A stretch of DNA of 64,000 nt from Amycolatopsis umgeniensis (GTDB taxonomy: Bacteria; Actinomycetota; Actinomycetes; Mycobacteriales; Pseudonocardiaceae): positions 1,860,001 through 1,924,000 of the forward strand of contig NZ_JACHMX010000001.1 of the NCBI RefSeq assembly GCF_014205155.1, read 5' to 3'. Each line of letters opens with the position of its first letter. Position 1 is the first letter of the stretch. The translations under genes were made by a program, and so were the position numbers. The notes under the pieces were generated by a model. That model saw nothing but the letters and a program-made list of their open reading frames with translations. It had not been told where the DNA came from and did not search any database. Below are positions 1-8,956 of this stretch, piece by piece.

Positions 1-1326
1 GGTCACCTTCGCGCCGTCAGGCACGGTTGCGAGCACCCGGCTGAGCCTCGGCACCGAAAGGAACGTCAGGACCCCTTCGACGACGACGCGCCATTCACCG
101 CCGTCGCTTTCGGCGTGGATCCCGGACCACACCGTGCGCCGCAGCATCAGCAGGACCGAAAGCCCGATGCCGAGCAGGACACCGGTGAGCAGGTCGAAGA
201 CGACGACACCGGCGAGCGTCACCAGGTACAGCCCCAGGTCGCCGTGCTTGAGGACCTGCTTGATGTGACCGGGGTTCACCAGTTTCGCGCCGACGTGGAC
301 GAGCAGCCCGGCGAGCGCGGCCAGCGGGATGTTCTGGATCAGCCCGGCGAACGCGGCGACGAACACCAGGATCCAGACGCCGTGCAGGATCGCCGAAGCG
401 CGGGTGCGGGCACCGGCGGCGACGTTGGTCGAGCTGCGGACGATCACGCCGGTGACCGGGAGGCCGCCCAGCGCGCCGGAGGTCATGTTCGCGGCGCCCT
501 GTCCGATCAGTTCGCGGTCGAGGTTGGACCGCGGCCCGGTGTGCATCTTGTCGACCGCGACGGCCGACAGCAGGCTTTCCACGCTGGCGATCAGGGCGAT
601 GGTGATGACCGCGACGGCGAACGCGCCCCAGCCGGTGCTCGGGAATTCGGGGGCGAAACGGATGTTGAGCAGGTCACCGGGCAGGGTGACGCGGGGCAGG
701 GTCATCCCGGTGGCGACGGACAGCACGGTCACCAGCGCGATCGCGGCGAGCGGGGCGGGCACCTTGCGGACGGCCTTCGGCAGCCGCGGCCACAGCAGCA
801 GGATGCCGATGGTGAGCACGCCGATCAGCGCGGCGGTGTCGTGGTGGCCGACGATCTGCGCGGGCAGTTCGGCGATGTTCTTGAGCGCGGAGCTCTGCGC
901 CGATCCGCCCAGCACGACGTGCAGCTGGCCGAGGACGATCGTGACGCCGATCCCGGCGAGCATGCCGTGGACGATGGCTGGCGAGATCGCGAGCGCGGCG
1001 CGCGCGATGCGGCTCAGCCCGAGCAGGATCTGGAGCGCGCCCGCGGCGACGGTGATCGCGCAGGTGGTCGCCCAGCCGAAGGTCGCGATCGTTTCGGCCA
1101 TGATCACCGTCAGGCCGGCGGCCGGGCCGCTGACCTGGAGCGGTGAGCCACCGAGCGCGCCGGCGACCACACCCCCCACCACGGCCGCGATCAGCCCCGC
1201 GACGATCGGCGCCCCTGACGCGAGAGCGATCCCGAGTGACAGCGGGACGGCGACGAGGAACACCACCAACGAGGCGGGCAGGTCGTGACGAAGCACGGCG
1301 AGGGGCTTCTTAGAGGACACCAGCAT
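1..1326 (-). CDS. SulP family inorganic anion transporter (partial, C-terminus beyond left edge)
   Basis: Membrane transporter of the SulP (SLC26) family, probably moving bicarbonate or sulfate. The first 442 codons are visible. The ATG at 1326 is followed by a short basic stretch and LRHDLPAS, the same opening as the SulP/carbonic anhydrase gene just upstream. The translation stays collinear with that paralogue through the whole membrane region. At the window edge it reads LTFLSVPRL, the beginning of the cytoplasmic STAS domain. It is therefore a tandem paralogue. Whether it also carries a carbonic anhydrase cannot be seen. It lies 256 bp downstream of its paralogue, with a terminator-like palindrome between them, so it probably has its own promoter. 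Family assignment is firm; substrate is inferred. Confidence 0.9.
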   Translation of the reverse strand, partial: MLVSSKKPLAVLRHDLPASLVVFLVAVPLSLGIALASGAPIVAGLIAAVVGGVVAGALGGSPLQVSGPAAGLTVIMAETIATFGWATTCAITVAAGALQILLGLSRIARAALAISPAIVHGMLAGIGVTIVLGQLHVVLGGSAQSSALKNIAELPAQIVGHHDTAALIGVLTIGILLLWPRLPKAVRKVPAPLAAIALVTVLSVATGMTLPRVTLPGDLLNIRFAPEFPSTGWGAFAVAVITIALIASVESLLSAVAVDKMHTGPRSNLDRELIGQGAANMTSGALGGLPVTGVIVRSSTNVAAGARTRASAILHGVWILVFVAAFAGLIQNIPLAALAGLLVHVGAKLVNPGHIKQVLKHGDLGLYLVTLAGVVVFDLLTGVLLGIGLSVLLMLRRTVWSGIHAESDGGEWRVVVEGVLTFLSVPRLSRVLATVPDGAKVT

Positions 1327-1515
1327 GATCACCAGGAAACTGGTGATTTGTCCGCTATGCACCACCTGATCGAGTGAATATCGCCCTACAGGTGGGTGGC
1401 GTAGCCCACTTTTGGGCTGTTTCGTTGCCTTGAGATGTCCTCAGCATTTCGAAAAGCCTTGCGAGCTCCCAAATCCTGGGAACCCCGGTCGGCCGCCCGG
1501 CCAACCGATCACGAG

Positions 1516-1568
1516 TCCGTGAAGGCCTCCTTGAGGGACTCTGGGTCCCTCAAGGAGGCCTTCACGGA
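1516..1568. repeat. Perfect 24-bp-arm palindrome, family A copy 1
   Basis: The arms 1516-1539 and 1545-1568 are perfectly complementary around a 5-nt loop (tctgg). The arm begins tccgtgaaggcctccttgag. It lies 14 bp past the stop of the SulP/carbonic anhydrase gene, so in RNA it would form a very stable hairpin and could terminate that transcript. A near-identical copy sits at 58971-59023 and an interrupted copy at 63635-63850. Confidence 0.9.
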
Positions 1569-1582
1569 CATGCACGAGCGAC

Positions 1583-3841
1583 TCAGGACTTCACCGGGGT
1601 GGCGGCCGAAGTGAACGATCGGCCCGCCGCGTCGAGCAGGTACACGTTCGCCTTGCCGACGTCGAAGTACATACCCGTGAGGCGGAGTTCGCCCCGGGCC
1701 AGCGCGGCGTCGACGACCGGATACGAACGCAGGTTTTCCAGTTGCTGCACGACGTTGTGCAGCGCGAGCCGATCGGCCTCGTGATCGGGACGGGCGCCGT
1801 CGAGCAGCACCGGCCCTTCGCTTTCCCTGCGCCGCATGGTCGCCTCGCCGTGGCGCAGCCAGCCGCCGAGGTGCACCAGCCCGGTGGGCGCGTCCCCGAG
1901 CAGCGCCTTCATCGCTCCGCAGCCGGAATGCCCGCACACCACGACTTCCCGCACCCGTAGCAGACCGACGGCGTACTCGATCGCCGCTCCCACGGAGAAA
2001 TCCGCTTCGGCACTGGCGTGCGGGACGAGGTTTCCGATGTTCCGCACGGTGAACAGATCACCCGGCCCGCTGGTGGTGATCAGGTTCGGCACGATCCGCG
2101 CGTCGCCGCAGGTGACGAAGAGCGTATGCGGCGCCTGCCCGTTCGCGAGCCCGTCCCAGGTCCGACGCAGCAGTGGCGCGGTCCGCCGCTGGAACTCGGA
2201 AGCCCCACGGCACAAGGGAACGCTGCCGCCGCGCTGGCCCGGCAGCTCGAGATGTTCCGCCTGCCATTCCGACCACGGCGCGAGCCAGCGCGGGACGACC
2301 CGGGACGCGACACCGCGCCGCACCGTCGGCACACCGGCCTTGCCGCGTTCGAACCACGGATGCCCGATCTCGTCGACGAGCACGACTCCCCCGGCCCGCT
2401 CGTGCGCGCGCTGCCAGCCGCGCAGGCAATCGAAAGCGGCGTGGTCGAGATAGTCGACGAAGAGTTCCAGTGTGACTTCCGAACCCGCGGGGACTTCGGC
2501 CAGGACGCTCGTGAGCCTTGGCACGGAAAGGAAAGTGAGCGCGCCTTCGATGACGACGCGGGTCCGCGCGCCGTCCGGTTCGATGTGGATGCCGGAGAAC
2601 AGCATGCGGCGCAGCATGAGCACGAGCGCCACCGCGACCCCCGCGGCGACCCCGGTGAGCAGGTTGACGGCGACAGCGCCGGTCAAGGTCGCGAGGTAGA
2701 CCGGCAGATCGCCGTGGCGGCGGACCTCACGGAGGCTGGTGACGTTGACCAGTTTGGCGCCGACGTAGACGAGGAGCCCGGCGAGGGCGGCGAGCGGGAT
2801 CAGCCGCAGCGCGCCCGCCAGGAACAGGCAGCAGCCGAGGATCCAGGCGCTGTGCAGGATCGCCGACATCCGGGTCCGGGCGCCCGCTTCGAAATTGGTC
2901 ATGGTGCGCACGACGACGCCGGTGACCGGGAATCCGCCGAGCGACCCGGCGGCGACGTTCGCGAGGCCCTGGCCGATCAGTTCGCGGTTGAGGTCGGTAC
3001 GAGGGCCGTCGCGCAGTTTGTCGACGGCGAGGACGGAAAGCAGGCTTTCCAGGCTGGCGATGAGCGCGATGGTGAGCACGGCAGCGGTGATCGCCGCCCA
3101 GGATCCCGATGGCGCCTCGGGGACGAAACCCAGTCCCGGCAAGCCGTTCGGGAGGTCGACGCGCGGCAGGTCCATCCCGGCCGCGACGGAAAGGCCGGTG
3201 GCCAGCGCGACGGCGGCGAGCGGACCGGGGACGCGGCGCACCGAACGCGGCATCCGGGTCCACGCCAGCAGGACGCCGACGGTGACCACGCCGATCAGCG
3301 CGGCCTGGTCGTGGTGGCCGACGATCTGACCCGGCAGCGCGAGGACGTTCGCGATCGCGGAACCGTGCGCCGCTCCGCCGAGCACGACGTGCAACTGGCC
3401 GAGGACGATGATCAGGCCGATCCCGGCGAGCAGACCGTGCACGATCGCCGGCGAGATCGCGAGCGCGGCCCTGGCGATGCGGCTGACGCCGAAGAGGATC
3501 TGGACCACGCCCGCCGCGGCGGTGATGGCGCAGGTGGCGGCCCAGCCGAAGGTGGCGATGGTCTCCGCGAGGACGACGGTCAGCGCGGCGGACGGTCCGC
3601 TGACCTGGAGGGCGGAAGCGCCGAAGAGGCTCGCGACGAGCCCGCCGACGACGGCGGAGATGAGTCCGGCGAGCAGAGGGGCTCCGGCGGCGTGTGCGAC
3701 GCCGAGCGAGAGCGGGACGGCCACGAGGAAGACGACGACCGAAGCCGGGAGGTCGTGGCGAAGGTTCTTCAGGAGGGTCGATGCGGGGTTGCGGCGGCCC
3801 GGGGGCCCGGTGTCGTGCTCGTCACCAACGATGTCGATCAT
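1583..3841 (-). CDS. SulP anion transporter fused to beta-carbonic anhydrase
   Basis: A 752-residue fusion. Residues about 25-400 form the hydrophobic SulP permease. About 430-510 are a STAS domain. The C-terminal 210 residues are a beta-class carbonic anhydrase that interconverts CO2 and bicarbonate. Zinc ligands are visible as C578 in CGDAR and H638/C641 in GHSGCG; D580 and R582 form the expected dyad. The combination implies bicarbonate transport linked to hydration, at the cytoplasmic membrane. It is the upstream member of a tandem SulP pair; the downstream paralogue starts at 1326. The start at 3841 gives a hydrophilic N-terminus (MIDIVGDEHD). Transport substrate is inferred from the fused enzyme. 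Confidence 0.93.
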   Translation of the reverse strand: MIDIVGDEHDTGPPGRRNPASTLLKNLRHDLPASVVVFLVAVPLSLGVAHAAGAPLLAGLISAVVGGLVASLFGASALQVSGPSAALTVVLAETIATFGWAATCAITAAAGVVQILFGVSRIARAALAISPAIVHGLLAGIGLIIVLGQLHVVLGGAAHGSAIANVLALPGQIVGHHDQAALIGVVTVGVLLAWTRMPRSVRRVPGPLAAVALATGLSVAAGMDLPRVDLPNGLPGLGFVPEAPSGSWAAITAAVLTIALIASLESLLSVLAVDKLRDGPRTDLNRELIGQGLANVAAGSLGGFPVTGVVVRTMTNFEAGARTRMSAILHSAWILGCCLFLAGALRLIPLAALAGLLVYVGAKLVNVTSLREVRRHGDLPVYLATLTGAVAVNLLTGVAAGVAVALVLMLRRMLFSGIHIEPDGARTRVVIEGALTFLSVPRLTSVLAEVPAGSEVTLELFVDYLDHAAFDCLRGWQRAHERAGGVVLVDEIGHPWFERGKAGVPTVRRGVASRVVPRWLAPWSEWQAEHLELPGQRGGSVPLCRGASEFQRRTAPLLRRTWDGLANGQAPHTLFVTCGDARIVPNLITTSGPGDLFTVRNIGNLVPHASAEADFSVGAAIEYAVGLLRVREVVVCGHSGCGAMKALLGDAPTGLVHLGGWLRHGEATMRRRESEGPVLLDGARPDHEADRLALHNVVQQLENLRSYPVVDAALARGELRLTGMYFDVGKANVYLLDAAGRSFTSAATPVKS

Positions 3842-4080
3842 GGGGGCAGGAAACCTGATCAGCGGGCAAAAGTCCGCTACGCAAAGGTTTCTCAGGTTTG
3901 CTTGTGCACCGGAGAACTAGGGCATAACGCACTTTTGCGACAAAGCACAGGCCAAACCTCCCGATCGGACTCGCCCGATCGCCTTACCGGGATCAGCCCG
4001 AGGTCACGCGCTGTACCGAGCGTGGCCTTTCCGGATTGCTGTGGCCGTCGTCACACTCTTTAGGCTGAATTCGGCCCGCT

Positions 4081-5361
4081 TCAGGCTTTTTGCGCCGCCG
4101 CGACCACGGCGGACGTGATCGTCGCGAGGTCCTCGGCGTCGGAGATGTAGGGCGGCATCGTGTAGATCAGGTTCCGGAACGGGCGCAGCCAGACGCCGTT
4201 CGCGGTGAGCACCTCGGTCGCCACCGCCATGTCCACCGGATGGTCCAGTTCCACCACGCCGATGGCACCGAGCACCCGCACGTCGGCGACCGAAGACAGC
4301 TCACGAGCGGGTTCCAGCCCGGCTTTCAGCGCGGCCTCGATGCGCGGGACGTCGGATTTCCAGCCGCCCTCGGCGAGGATCCCCAGCGACGCGTTGGCGA
4401 CGGCCGAGGACAGCGGGTTCGCCATGAAGGTCGGGCCGTGCGCCAGCACCGGCAGTTCGCCCCGCGAGATCCCCTGGGCGATCTCCGGTGTGCACAACGC
4501 CGCCGCCATGGTCAAGTAGCCGCCGGTCAGCGCCTTGCCGAGGCACAGGACGTCCGGCGTCACACCGGCGTGCTCGGCGGCGAACATCTTGCCGGTGCGA
4601 CCGAAACCGGTGGCGATCTCGTCGAAGATCAGCAGGACGTCGTTGGCCTCGGTGATCTCGCGCAGCGCGCGCAGATACGCGGGCGGGTGGAACCGCATAC
4701 CGCCCGCACCCTGGACGACCGGCTCGACGATGACCGCGGCCAGTTCGCCCGCGTGCCGCTCGATTTCCGCCGCGAGGACGTCGAGGTAGGCCTGGTCGGG
4801 CTCGTCGTCGAACCCGCCGGGGGGTTTGGGCAGGAACAGCTGGTCCGGCAGGATCCCGCGCCACAGCGAATGCATCCCGCCGTCGGGGTCGCAGACGCTC
4901 ATCGGGGTGAACGTGTCGCCGTGGTAGCCGCCGCGCCAGGTCATCAGGCGCCGCTTTTCCTTGCGCCCCACCGACTGCCAGTACTGCAGGCACATCTTGA
5001 CGCCGACCTCGACCGACACCGAACCGGAATCGCACAGGAAGACGTGCCGCAGTCCGTCCGGGGTGAGGTCGACCAGCGTCTTCGCCAGCCTGATGGCCGG
5101 TTCGTGGGTGAGCCCGCCGAACATCACGTGGCTCATCCGGCCCGCCTGCTCGGCCAGCGCCGCGTCCAGCACCGGGTTCCGATAGCCGTGGATCGCCGCC
5201 CACCAGGACGACATGCCGTCGACCAGTTCACGGCCGTCGTCGAGGGTCAGCCGGACCCCGCTCGCCTCGCGGACCAGGAGGGAGTCGATCGGACTCGGCA
5301 TCGGCCCGTACGGGTGCCAGACGTGTTCCGCGTCGAGCGCGAGGAGTTCGGCGGCGTCCAT
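4081..5361 (-). CDS. bioA: Adenosylmethionine-8-amino-7-oxononanoate aminotransferase
   Basis: PLP-dependent class III aminotransferase of biotin synthesis, converting 7-keto-8-aminopelargonate to 7,8-diaminopelargonate with SAM as amino donor. The 426-residue length is normal for BioA. Diagnostic segments are WHPYGPM near the N-terminus, [16 protein letters not shown], the PLP-phosphate and aspartate region [13 protein letters not shown], and the Schiff-base lysine K276 in [10 protein letters not shown]. It lies 25 bp downstream of a cytochrome P450 gene on the same strand, in a probable three-gene run with an SRPBCC gene. No bioF, bioD or bioB is next to it. Confidence 0.95.
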   Translation of the reverse strand: MDAAELLALDAEHVWHPYGPMPSPIDSLLVREASGVRLTLDDGRELVDGMSSWWAAIHGYRNPVLDAALAEQAGRMSHVMFGGLTHEPAIRLAKTLVDLTPDGLRHVFLCDSGSVSVEVGVKMCLQYWQSVGRKEKRRLMTWRGGYHGDTFTPMSVCDPDGGMHSLWRGILPDQLFLPKPPGGFDDEPDQAYLDVLAAEIERHAGELAAVIVEPVVQGAGGMRFHPPAYLRALREITEANDVLLIFDEIATGFGRTGKMFAAEHAGVTPDVLCLGKALTGGYLTMAAALCTPEIAQGISRGELPVLAHGPTFMANPLSSAVANASLGILAEGGWKSDVPRIEAALKAGLEPARELSSVADVRVLGAIGVVELDHPVDMAVATEVLTANGVWLRPFRNLIYTMPPYISDAEDLATITSAVVAAAQKA

Positions 5362-5386
5362 TCCCCGACCCTATGACACGCCCCCG

Positions 5387-6589
5387 TCAGCGCAGGCGCA
5401 CAGGGAGGGTTTCGAGACCGTGGACGAGGGTGCTTTCCCGCCACCGCAAGGATTCCGGCTCGGCGTCCAGGCTCAGGCGCGGGAACCGCCCCAGCAGGCC
5501 GCGCAACGCGATCTCGGCCTCCAGCCGGGCCAGCGGGGCGCCGACGCAGTAGTGGATGCCGTGCCCGAACGCGAGATGCCCCGTCGCCGACCGCGTGACG
5601 TCCAGCCGGTGGGGTTCTTCGAACCGCCCGGCGTCCCGGTTCGCGCCGATCAGGGACACGAGCACGAACTCGTCCGCCGGGATCACGACGTCACCGACCG
5701 GCAACGGCTCGCTGGTGAACCGGATGGTCGCCAAATGGATCGCGCCGTCGTAGCGCAGGAACTCCTCGACCGCTCCCGGCATCAGCGAGGGATCGGCGCG
5801 CAGCGCGGCCAGCTGATCGGGTTCGCGCAGCAGGGCGAACACGCTGTTCGCGATGAGGTTCACCGTTGTCTCGAACCCCGCCACCAACAGGAGGAACGCC
5901 ATCGACAGCAGTTCTTCGCCGGAGAGCGAATCGCCCTCGTCGCTGGCGTGGATCAGGCCCGAGAGCAGGTCTTCGGCGGGCCGCGCGCGTTTCTCCTCGA
6001 TGAGGTCCACGAGGTACGCGTGCATCTGCGCCGCGGCGGCGCGGAGTTCCTCCGGCGTCGACCTGGCGACCATCGTGTTCGACCATTTCGTGAACGACGG
6101 CTGGTCGCCCGCGTGCACGCCGAGCAGTTCGCAGATCACCCTGATCGGCAAGGGAACGGCGAAGGCGGGCAGCAGGTCGGTGCGTTCCGCGTCGCCGATG
6201 CCGTCCAGCAGTTCCGCGGTGATCTGCTCGATCCTCGGCCGCAGGCGGGAAACGGTTCGCGAGGTGAAGGCCTGGTTGACCAGTTTGCGCAGCCGCGTGT
6301 GGTCCGGCGGATCCGAATTGAGCATGTGCCCGTTCAGCGCGCGGACGGCGTTGTCCCCCGCGGATTCGAAACCGTCGCGTTCGAAGAGCCGCCGGATCTC
6401 GCCCGTGTCCTTGTTCACGCGAGGGTCCGAGAGCACGGCGCGGGCCTCTGCATGCCCTGTCACGAGCCACACGTCCAGACCGCGCGGCATCCGGACCTTG
6501 CGGACCCTGCCGTCTTCCCGCAGCAGCGCGGAGATCCGGTGTGGCTCCTGGACCAGGTCCTCGGTGAGATTCTTGAGATCTTCCCGCAT
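5387..6589 (-). CDS. Cytochrome P450
   Basis: A soluble bacterial class I P450 monooxygenase of 400 residues. The I-helix oxygen-activation motif AGFETT is near residue 240. The K-helix ExxR occurs as EEFLR near 278. The heme-binding loop FGHGIHYCVG carries the thiolate ligand C348. The overall look is CYP107/CYP105-like. It needs ferredoxin and a reductase, neither of which is encoded nearby. The 25-bp gaps to the SRPBCC gene upstream and bioA downstream suggest co-transcription. A BioI-like role in pimelate formation is possible from context but is not shown by the sequence; secondary metabolism or detoxification are equally plausible. Confidence 0.95.
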   Translation of the reverse strand: MREDLKNLTEDLVQEPHRISALLREDGRVRKVRMPRGLDVWLVTGHAEARAVLSDPRVNKDTGEIRRLFERDGFESAGDNAVRALNGHMLNSDPPDHTRLRKLVNQAFTSRTVSRLRPRIEQITAELLDGIGDAERTDLLPAFAVPLPIRVICELLGVHAGDQPSFTKWSNTMVARSTPEELRAAAAQMHAYLVDLIEEKRARPAEDLLSGLIHASDEGDSLSGEELLSMAFLLLVAGFETTVNLIANSVFALLREPDQLAALRADPSLMPGAVEEFLRYDGAIHLATIRFTSEPLPVGDVVIPADEFVLVSLIGANRDAGRFEEPHRLDVTRSATGHLAFGHGIHYCVGAPLARLEAEIALRGLLGRFPRLSLDAEPESLRWRESTLVHGLETLPVRLR

Positions 6590-6614
6590 CGGTACGCCTC
6601 CCCCGGCGCGCCGG

Positions 6615-7028
6615 TCAGCGTTCGGCCAGCGCGGCCACCACCCGCTCGGTCACCTCGGTCCAGTATGCCCGCTGTTCTTCGCGCTCGTCGGCGCCCGCGA
6701 GCCATTCCTGGTGGAAACGGAACGTGGTCTTCTGATCCGTGCCGCTCACCGTGATCTGCAGGGTCGAATCGTGGTCCCAGTCCTTCGGCCGCCAGGTCAG
6801 CCGGAGCTTGTCGCCCTCGGTGCGACCGCGGATCTCGCCGGCCGTCCCGTTGGCCGTCTCGTACGCCGCGCCCGGCTCACGACCGAGTTCGGCACCCGGA
6901 CCGAGCCAGATCTCCACCCCGTCGCGTCCGACCAGGAAGTCCCACACCTGTGCGCTGCCCTGCGGCACAGTTCGGGAAACCCCTACCTGCCAACCACTTC
7001 CGGCTGTCTTGGCCACTGCTTTCGTCAC
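6615..7028 (-). CDS. SRPBCC (AHSA1/START-like) domain protein
   Basis: A small helix-grip protein of about 137 residues. The pattern of the AHSA1/CalC-type SRPBCC family is visible: an N-terminal strand GWQVGVSRTV, then AQVWDFLVGRDGVEIWLG, then alternating strands such as KLRLTWRPKDW and TTFRFHQEW, and a long C-terminal helix. Such proteins bind hydrophobic ligands; the ligand here is unknown. I chose GTG at 7028 because the domain begins right after it; an in-frame GTG at 7067 is possible. It is the first gene of a run with the P450 and bioA and is divergent from the kinase-like gene at 7093. Confidence 0.8.
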   Translation of the reverse strand: MTKAVAKTAGSGWQVGVSRTVPQGSAQVWDFLVGRDGVEIWLGPGAELGREPGAAYETANGTAGEIRGRTEGDKLRLTWRPKDWDHDSTLQITVSGTDQKTTFRFHQEWLAGADEREEQRAYWTEVTERVVAALAER

Positions 7029-7092
7029 CGGCCCATCATCCCATCGGGTGTACCGTGCGACAGTCACCGGTCCGGGTGGAGGATCTCTGTCT

Positions 7093-7716
7093 GTGCGCTA
7101 CCGTCCGATTTCTCCCGCTCTGCTGGTCTCCGAACTGACCGAACGCATCACGGCGATCACCGGCCGCCGCCGGATCGCTGTCGCCGTCGACGGCGCCGCA
7201 GGTGCGACCAACACCACAGAACTCGCAGACGCCCTGGTCGATCCCTTGCGGATCGCCGGTCACGCGGCGTTGCGGATCTCGGCGAACGACTTCCTCCGCC
7301 CCGCCTCACTGCGTTTCGAACGCGGCAAAGAGGACCCGGACTCGCGCTACAGCGACTGGCTCGACCTCGGGGCCCTGCGCCGTGAGGTGCTCGACCCGCT
7401 CGCCGAGGGCGGCAGCGGCCGGGTCCTCCCGTCCTTGTGGGATCCGGTCCGCGATCGCGCCACCCGTGCCGAACGCGTCGAACTGCCCGAAGGCGGCGTC
7501 GTCCTGGTGGACGGCGAGTTCCTGTACGGCGCGGGGCTCGCCTTCGACCTGAGCGTGCACCTGTGGCTTTCGCCGTCCGCGCTCAAACGGCGAGTGCCCG
7601 ACGAATGGGCGCTCCCCGCTTACGAGCGCTACGAACAGGAAGTCGATCCGGTGGCGCTGTCCGATGTGGTGATCCGCGTCGACGACCCGAACCATCCGGC
7701 ACGCTACGAACCCTGA
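7093..7716 (+). CDS. Uridine kinase-like protein with degenerate P-loop
   Basis: A 207-residue protein with the fold pattern of actinobacterial uridine kinase-like proteins. Strand 1 (RRIAVAVDG) leads into what should be a Walker A loop. It reads GAAGATNTTE, so the lysine of GxxxxGK[ST] is missing. Later segments are family-typical: SANDFLRPASLRFERGKEDPDS, VVLVDGEFL, and a lid-like ALKRRVPDEWALPAYERYE. It may have lost phosphotransfer activity. The GTG at 7093 is preceded at about 10 nt by GGAGG; the longer in-frame extension upstream overlaps the divergent SRPBCC gene and is not credible. Confidence 0.85.
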   Translation: MRYRPISPALLVSELTERITAITGRRRIAVAVDGAAGATNTTELADALVDPLRIAGHAALRISANDFLRPASLRFERGKEDPDSRYSDWLDLGALRREVLDPLAEGGSGRVLPSLWDPVRDRATRAERVELPEGGVVLVDGEFLYGAGLAFDLSVHLWLSPSALKRRVPDEWALPAYERYEQEVDPVALSDVVIRVDDPNHPARYEP

Positions 7717-7720
7717 CCGC

Positions 7721-8878
7721 CTACCGGACCGCCGCGACCGGATCGCCGTCGAGCAGGCCGGAAAGCCTGCTCGCCATGGTGTCCCACCGCCAGTTCTCGC
7801 TGACCCATTCGCGACCGGCGGCCCCCATCCGCCGTGCCCGCACCGGATCGTCCAGCAACGCGGCCAGCGTCTCCCTCAGCTGTTGTTCGTCGCGGCCGTC
7901 GACGACGTGCCCGGTGACCTCGTCCAGCACCGTTTCCGGTGCCCCGCCGGAATTCCCGGCGACGACCGGCAGCCCGGTCGCCGAGGCTTCCAGGTACACG
8001 ATGCCGAGGCCCTCGACGTCGAGCCCCTTCCCACGGGTCCGTGCCGGCATGGCGAAGACGTCACCCGCGTTGTAGTGCGCGGGCAATTCCTTCCACGGCA
8101 CCGATCCGGTGATGACCACGTCGTCTTCGAGCCCGAGCGCTTCGACGAGGCCGGTGAGCGTCTTGCGGTACGGGCCGCCGCCGACGATCAGCAGCGCCGC
8201 GTCCGGGACGCGCCTGCGGAGTTCGGGCATGATCTTGATGAGCATGTCCTGGCCCTTGCGCGGGACCAGCCGCGATACGCAGACGATCGTCGGACGGTCG
8301 CCGAGACCGTGCCGATCGCGGATCTCCTTGCCCGCCGCCTCGTCCGGACGGTAGAGCGCGGTGTCGACACCGCACGGGAGCATCTCCAGCCCCGCCATCG
8401 GGCCGAAAGCGGCCGAGAACCGGGAGCGCGTGTACTTGCTGACGTAAGTGATCACGTCGACGGTGTCGCCGATCCGCCGCAACGCCTGCCGTGAGCCCGG
8501 GAGCATCGACCAGCCGACCTCGTGGCCGTGCGTCGACGCCAGCACGCGCCGGGCGCCCGCGGACCGCAGCGGCTGCCCCAGCAACGCGAGCGGCGCGGCG
8601 GCGCCGAACCAGACGGCCTCGCAGTCGCGGGCCCGCATGATCTCCTTCGCCCGCTTGAGAACGTCCGGCGTCGGCAGCATCAGGGACGTCGGATGGCGCA
8701 CCACTTCGAACGGGGCGGCGGCGTCGAACTCGCCGTGCGAGCCGGTGCTCGATTCCCAGGACGGGGCGTAGACGACGAGGTCGTCCGCGGGCAGGCGGGT
8801 GGCCAGCGAGTTCAGGTAGTTCTGGATGCCGCCTGGCCGGGGCGGGAAGTCGTTGGTCACGAGCAGGGTCCTCAGCAC
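7721..8878 (-). CDS. pimB: GDP-mannose-dependent phosphatidylinositol monomannoside mannosyltransferase
   Basis: A GT-B glycosyltransferase of family GT4, 385 residues, acting at the inner membrane face. It adds the second mannose to phosphatidyl-inositol mannoside, the lipid anchor of lipomannan and lipoarabinomannan. The N-terminus LLVTNDFPPRPGGIQNYL, the middle VLASTHGHEVGWSMLPGSR and the donor-binding EGLGIVYLEASATGLP are almost word for word those of M. tuberculosis Rv2188c (PimB'). The next gene upstream is a RipC-type hydrolase, as in M. tuberculosis, with a terminator hairpin at 8908-8946 between them. The neighbouring kinase-like gene converges with it, leaving a 4-bp gap. Confidence 0.93.
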   Translation of the reverse strand: MLRTLLVTNDFPPRPGGIQNYLNSLATRLPADDLVVYAPSWESSTGSHGEFDAAAPFEVVRHPTSLMLPTPDVLKRAKEIMRARDCEAVWFGAAAPLALLGQPLRSAGARRVLASTHGHEVGWSMLPGSRQALRRIGDTVDVITYVSKYTRSRFSAAFGPMAGLEMLPCGVDTALYRPDEAAGKEIRDRHGLGDRPTIVCVSRLVPRKGQDMLIKIMPELRRRVPDAALLIVGGGPYRKTLTGLVEALGLEDDVVITGSVPWKELPAHYNAGDVFAMPARTRGKGLDVEGLGIVYLEASATGLPVVAGNSGGAPETVLDEVTGHVVDGRDEQQLRETLAALLDDPVRARRMGAAGREWVSENWRWDTMASRLSGLLDGDPVAAVR

Positions 8879-8907
8879 CCCTGCAGGCTACTTGGCCCCC
8901 GACACGC

Positions 8908-8946
8908 GAAAGGGGCGGCACCGCCTGCGCGGTACCGCCCCTTTTC
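8908..8946 (-). terminator. GC-rich hairpin terminator after the NlpC/P60 gene
   Basis: The inverted repeat aaaggggcggcaccgc / gcggtaccgcccctttt has a short central loop and runs of A and T on its flanks, giving a rho-independent terminator on either strand. It sits directly after the NlpC/P60 stop (8957) and just upstream of pimB (start 8878), so it separates the two minus-strand units. Confidence 0.85.
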
Positions 8947-8956
8947 GTCTTTTACG

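Noticed and set aside
1509..1937. Open frame whose end reads VKASLRDPESLKEAFTDS
   Set aside because: That peptide is the translation of the family A palindrome, and the rest is a shadow of the carbonic anhydrase part. Similar peptides from other copies (for example 57494-59038 and 63278-63850) were also discounted.
2018..4063. A 681-codon plus-strand open frame across the SulP/carbonic anhydrase gene
   Set aside because: Composition is Arg/Asp/Gly/Gln-rich without hydrophobic core; the minus-strand frame encodes a complete two-domain family protein.
6739..7092. N-terminal extension of the kinase-like protein
   Set aside because: It overlaps the divergent SRPBCC gene and has no family similarity; the GTG at 7093 has a good ribosome site and matches the family start.
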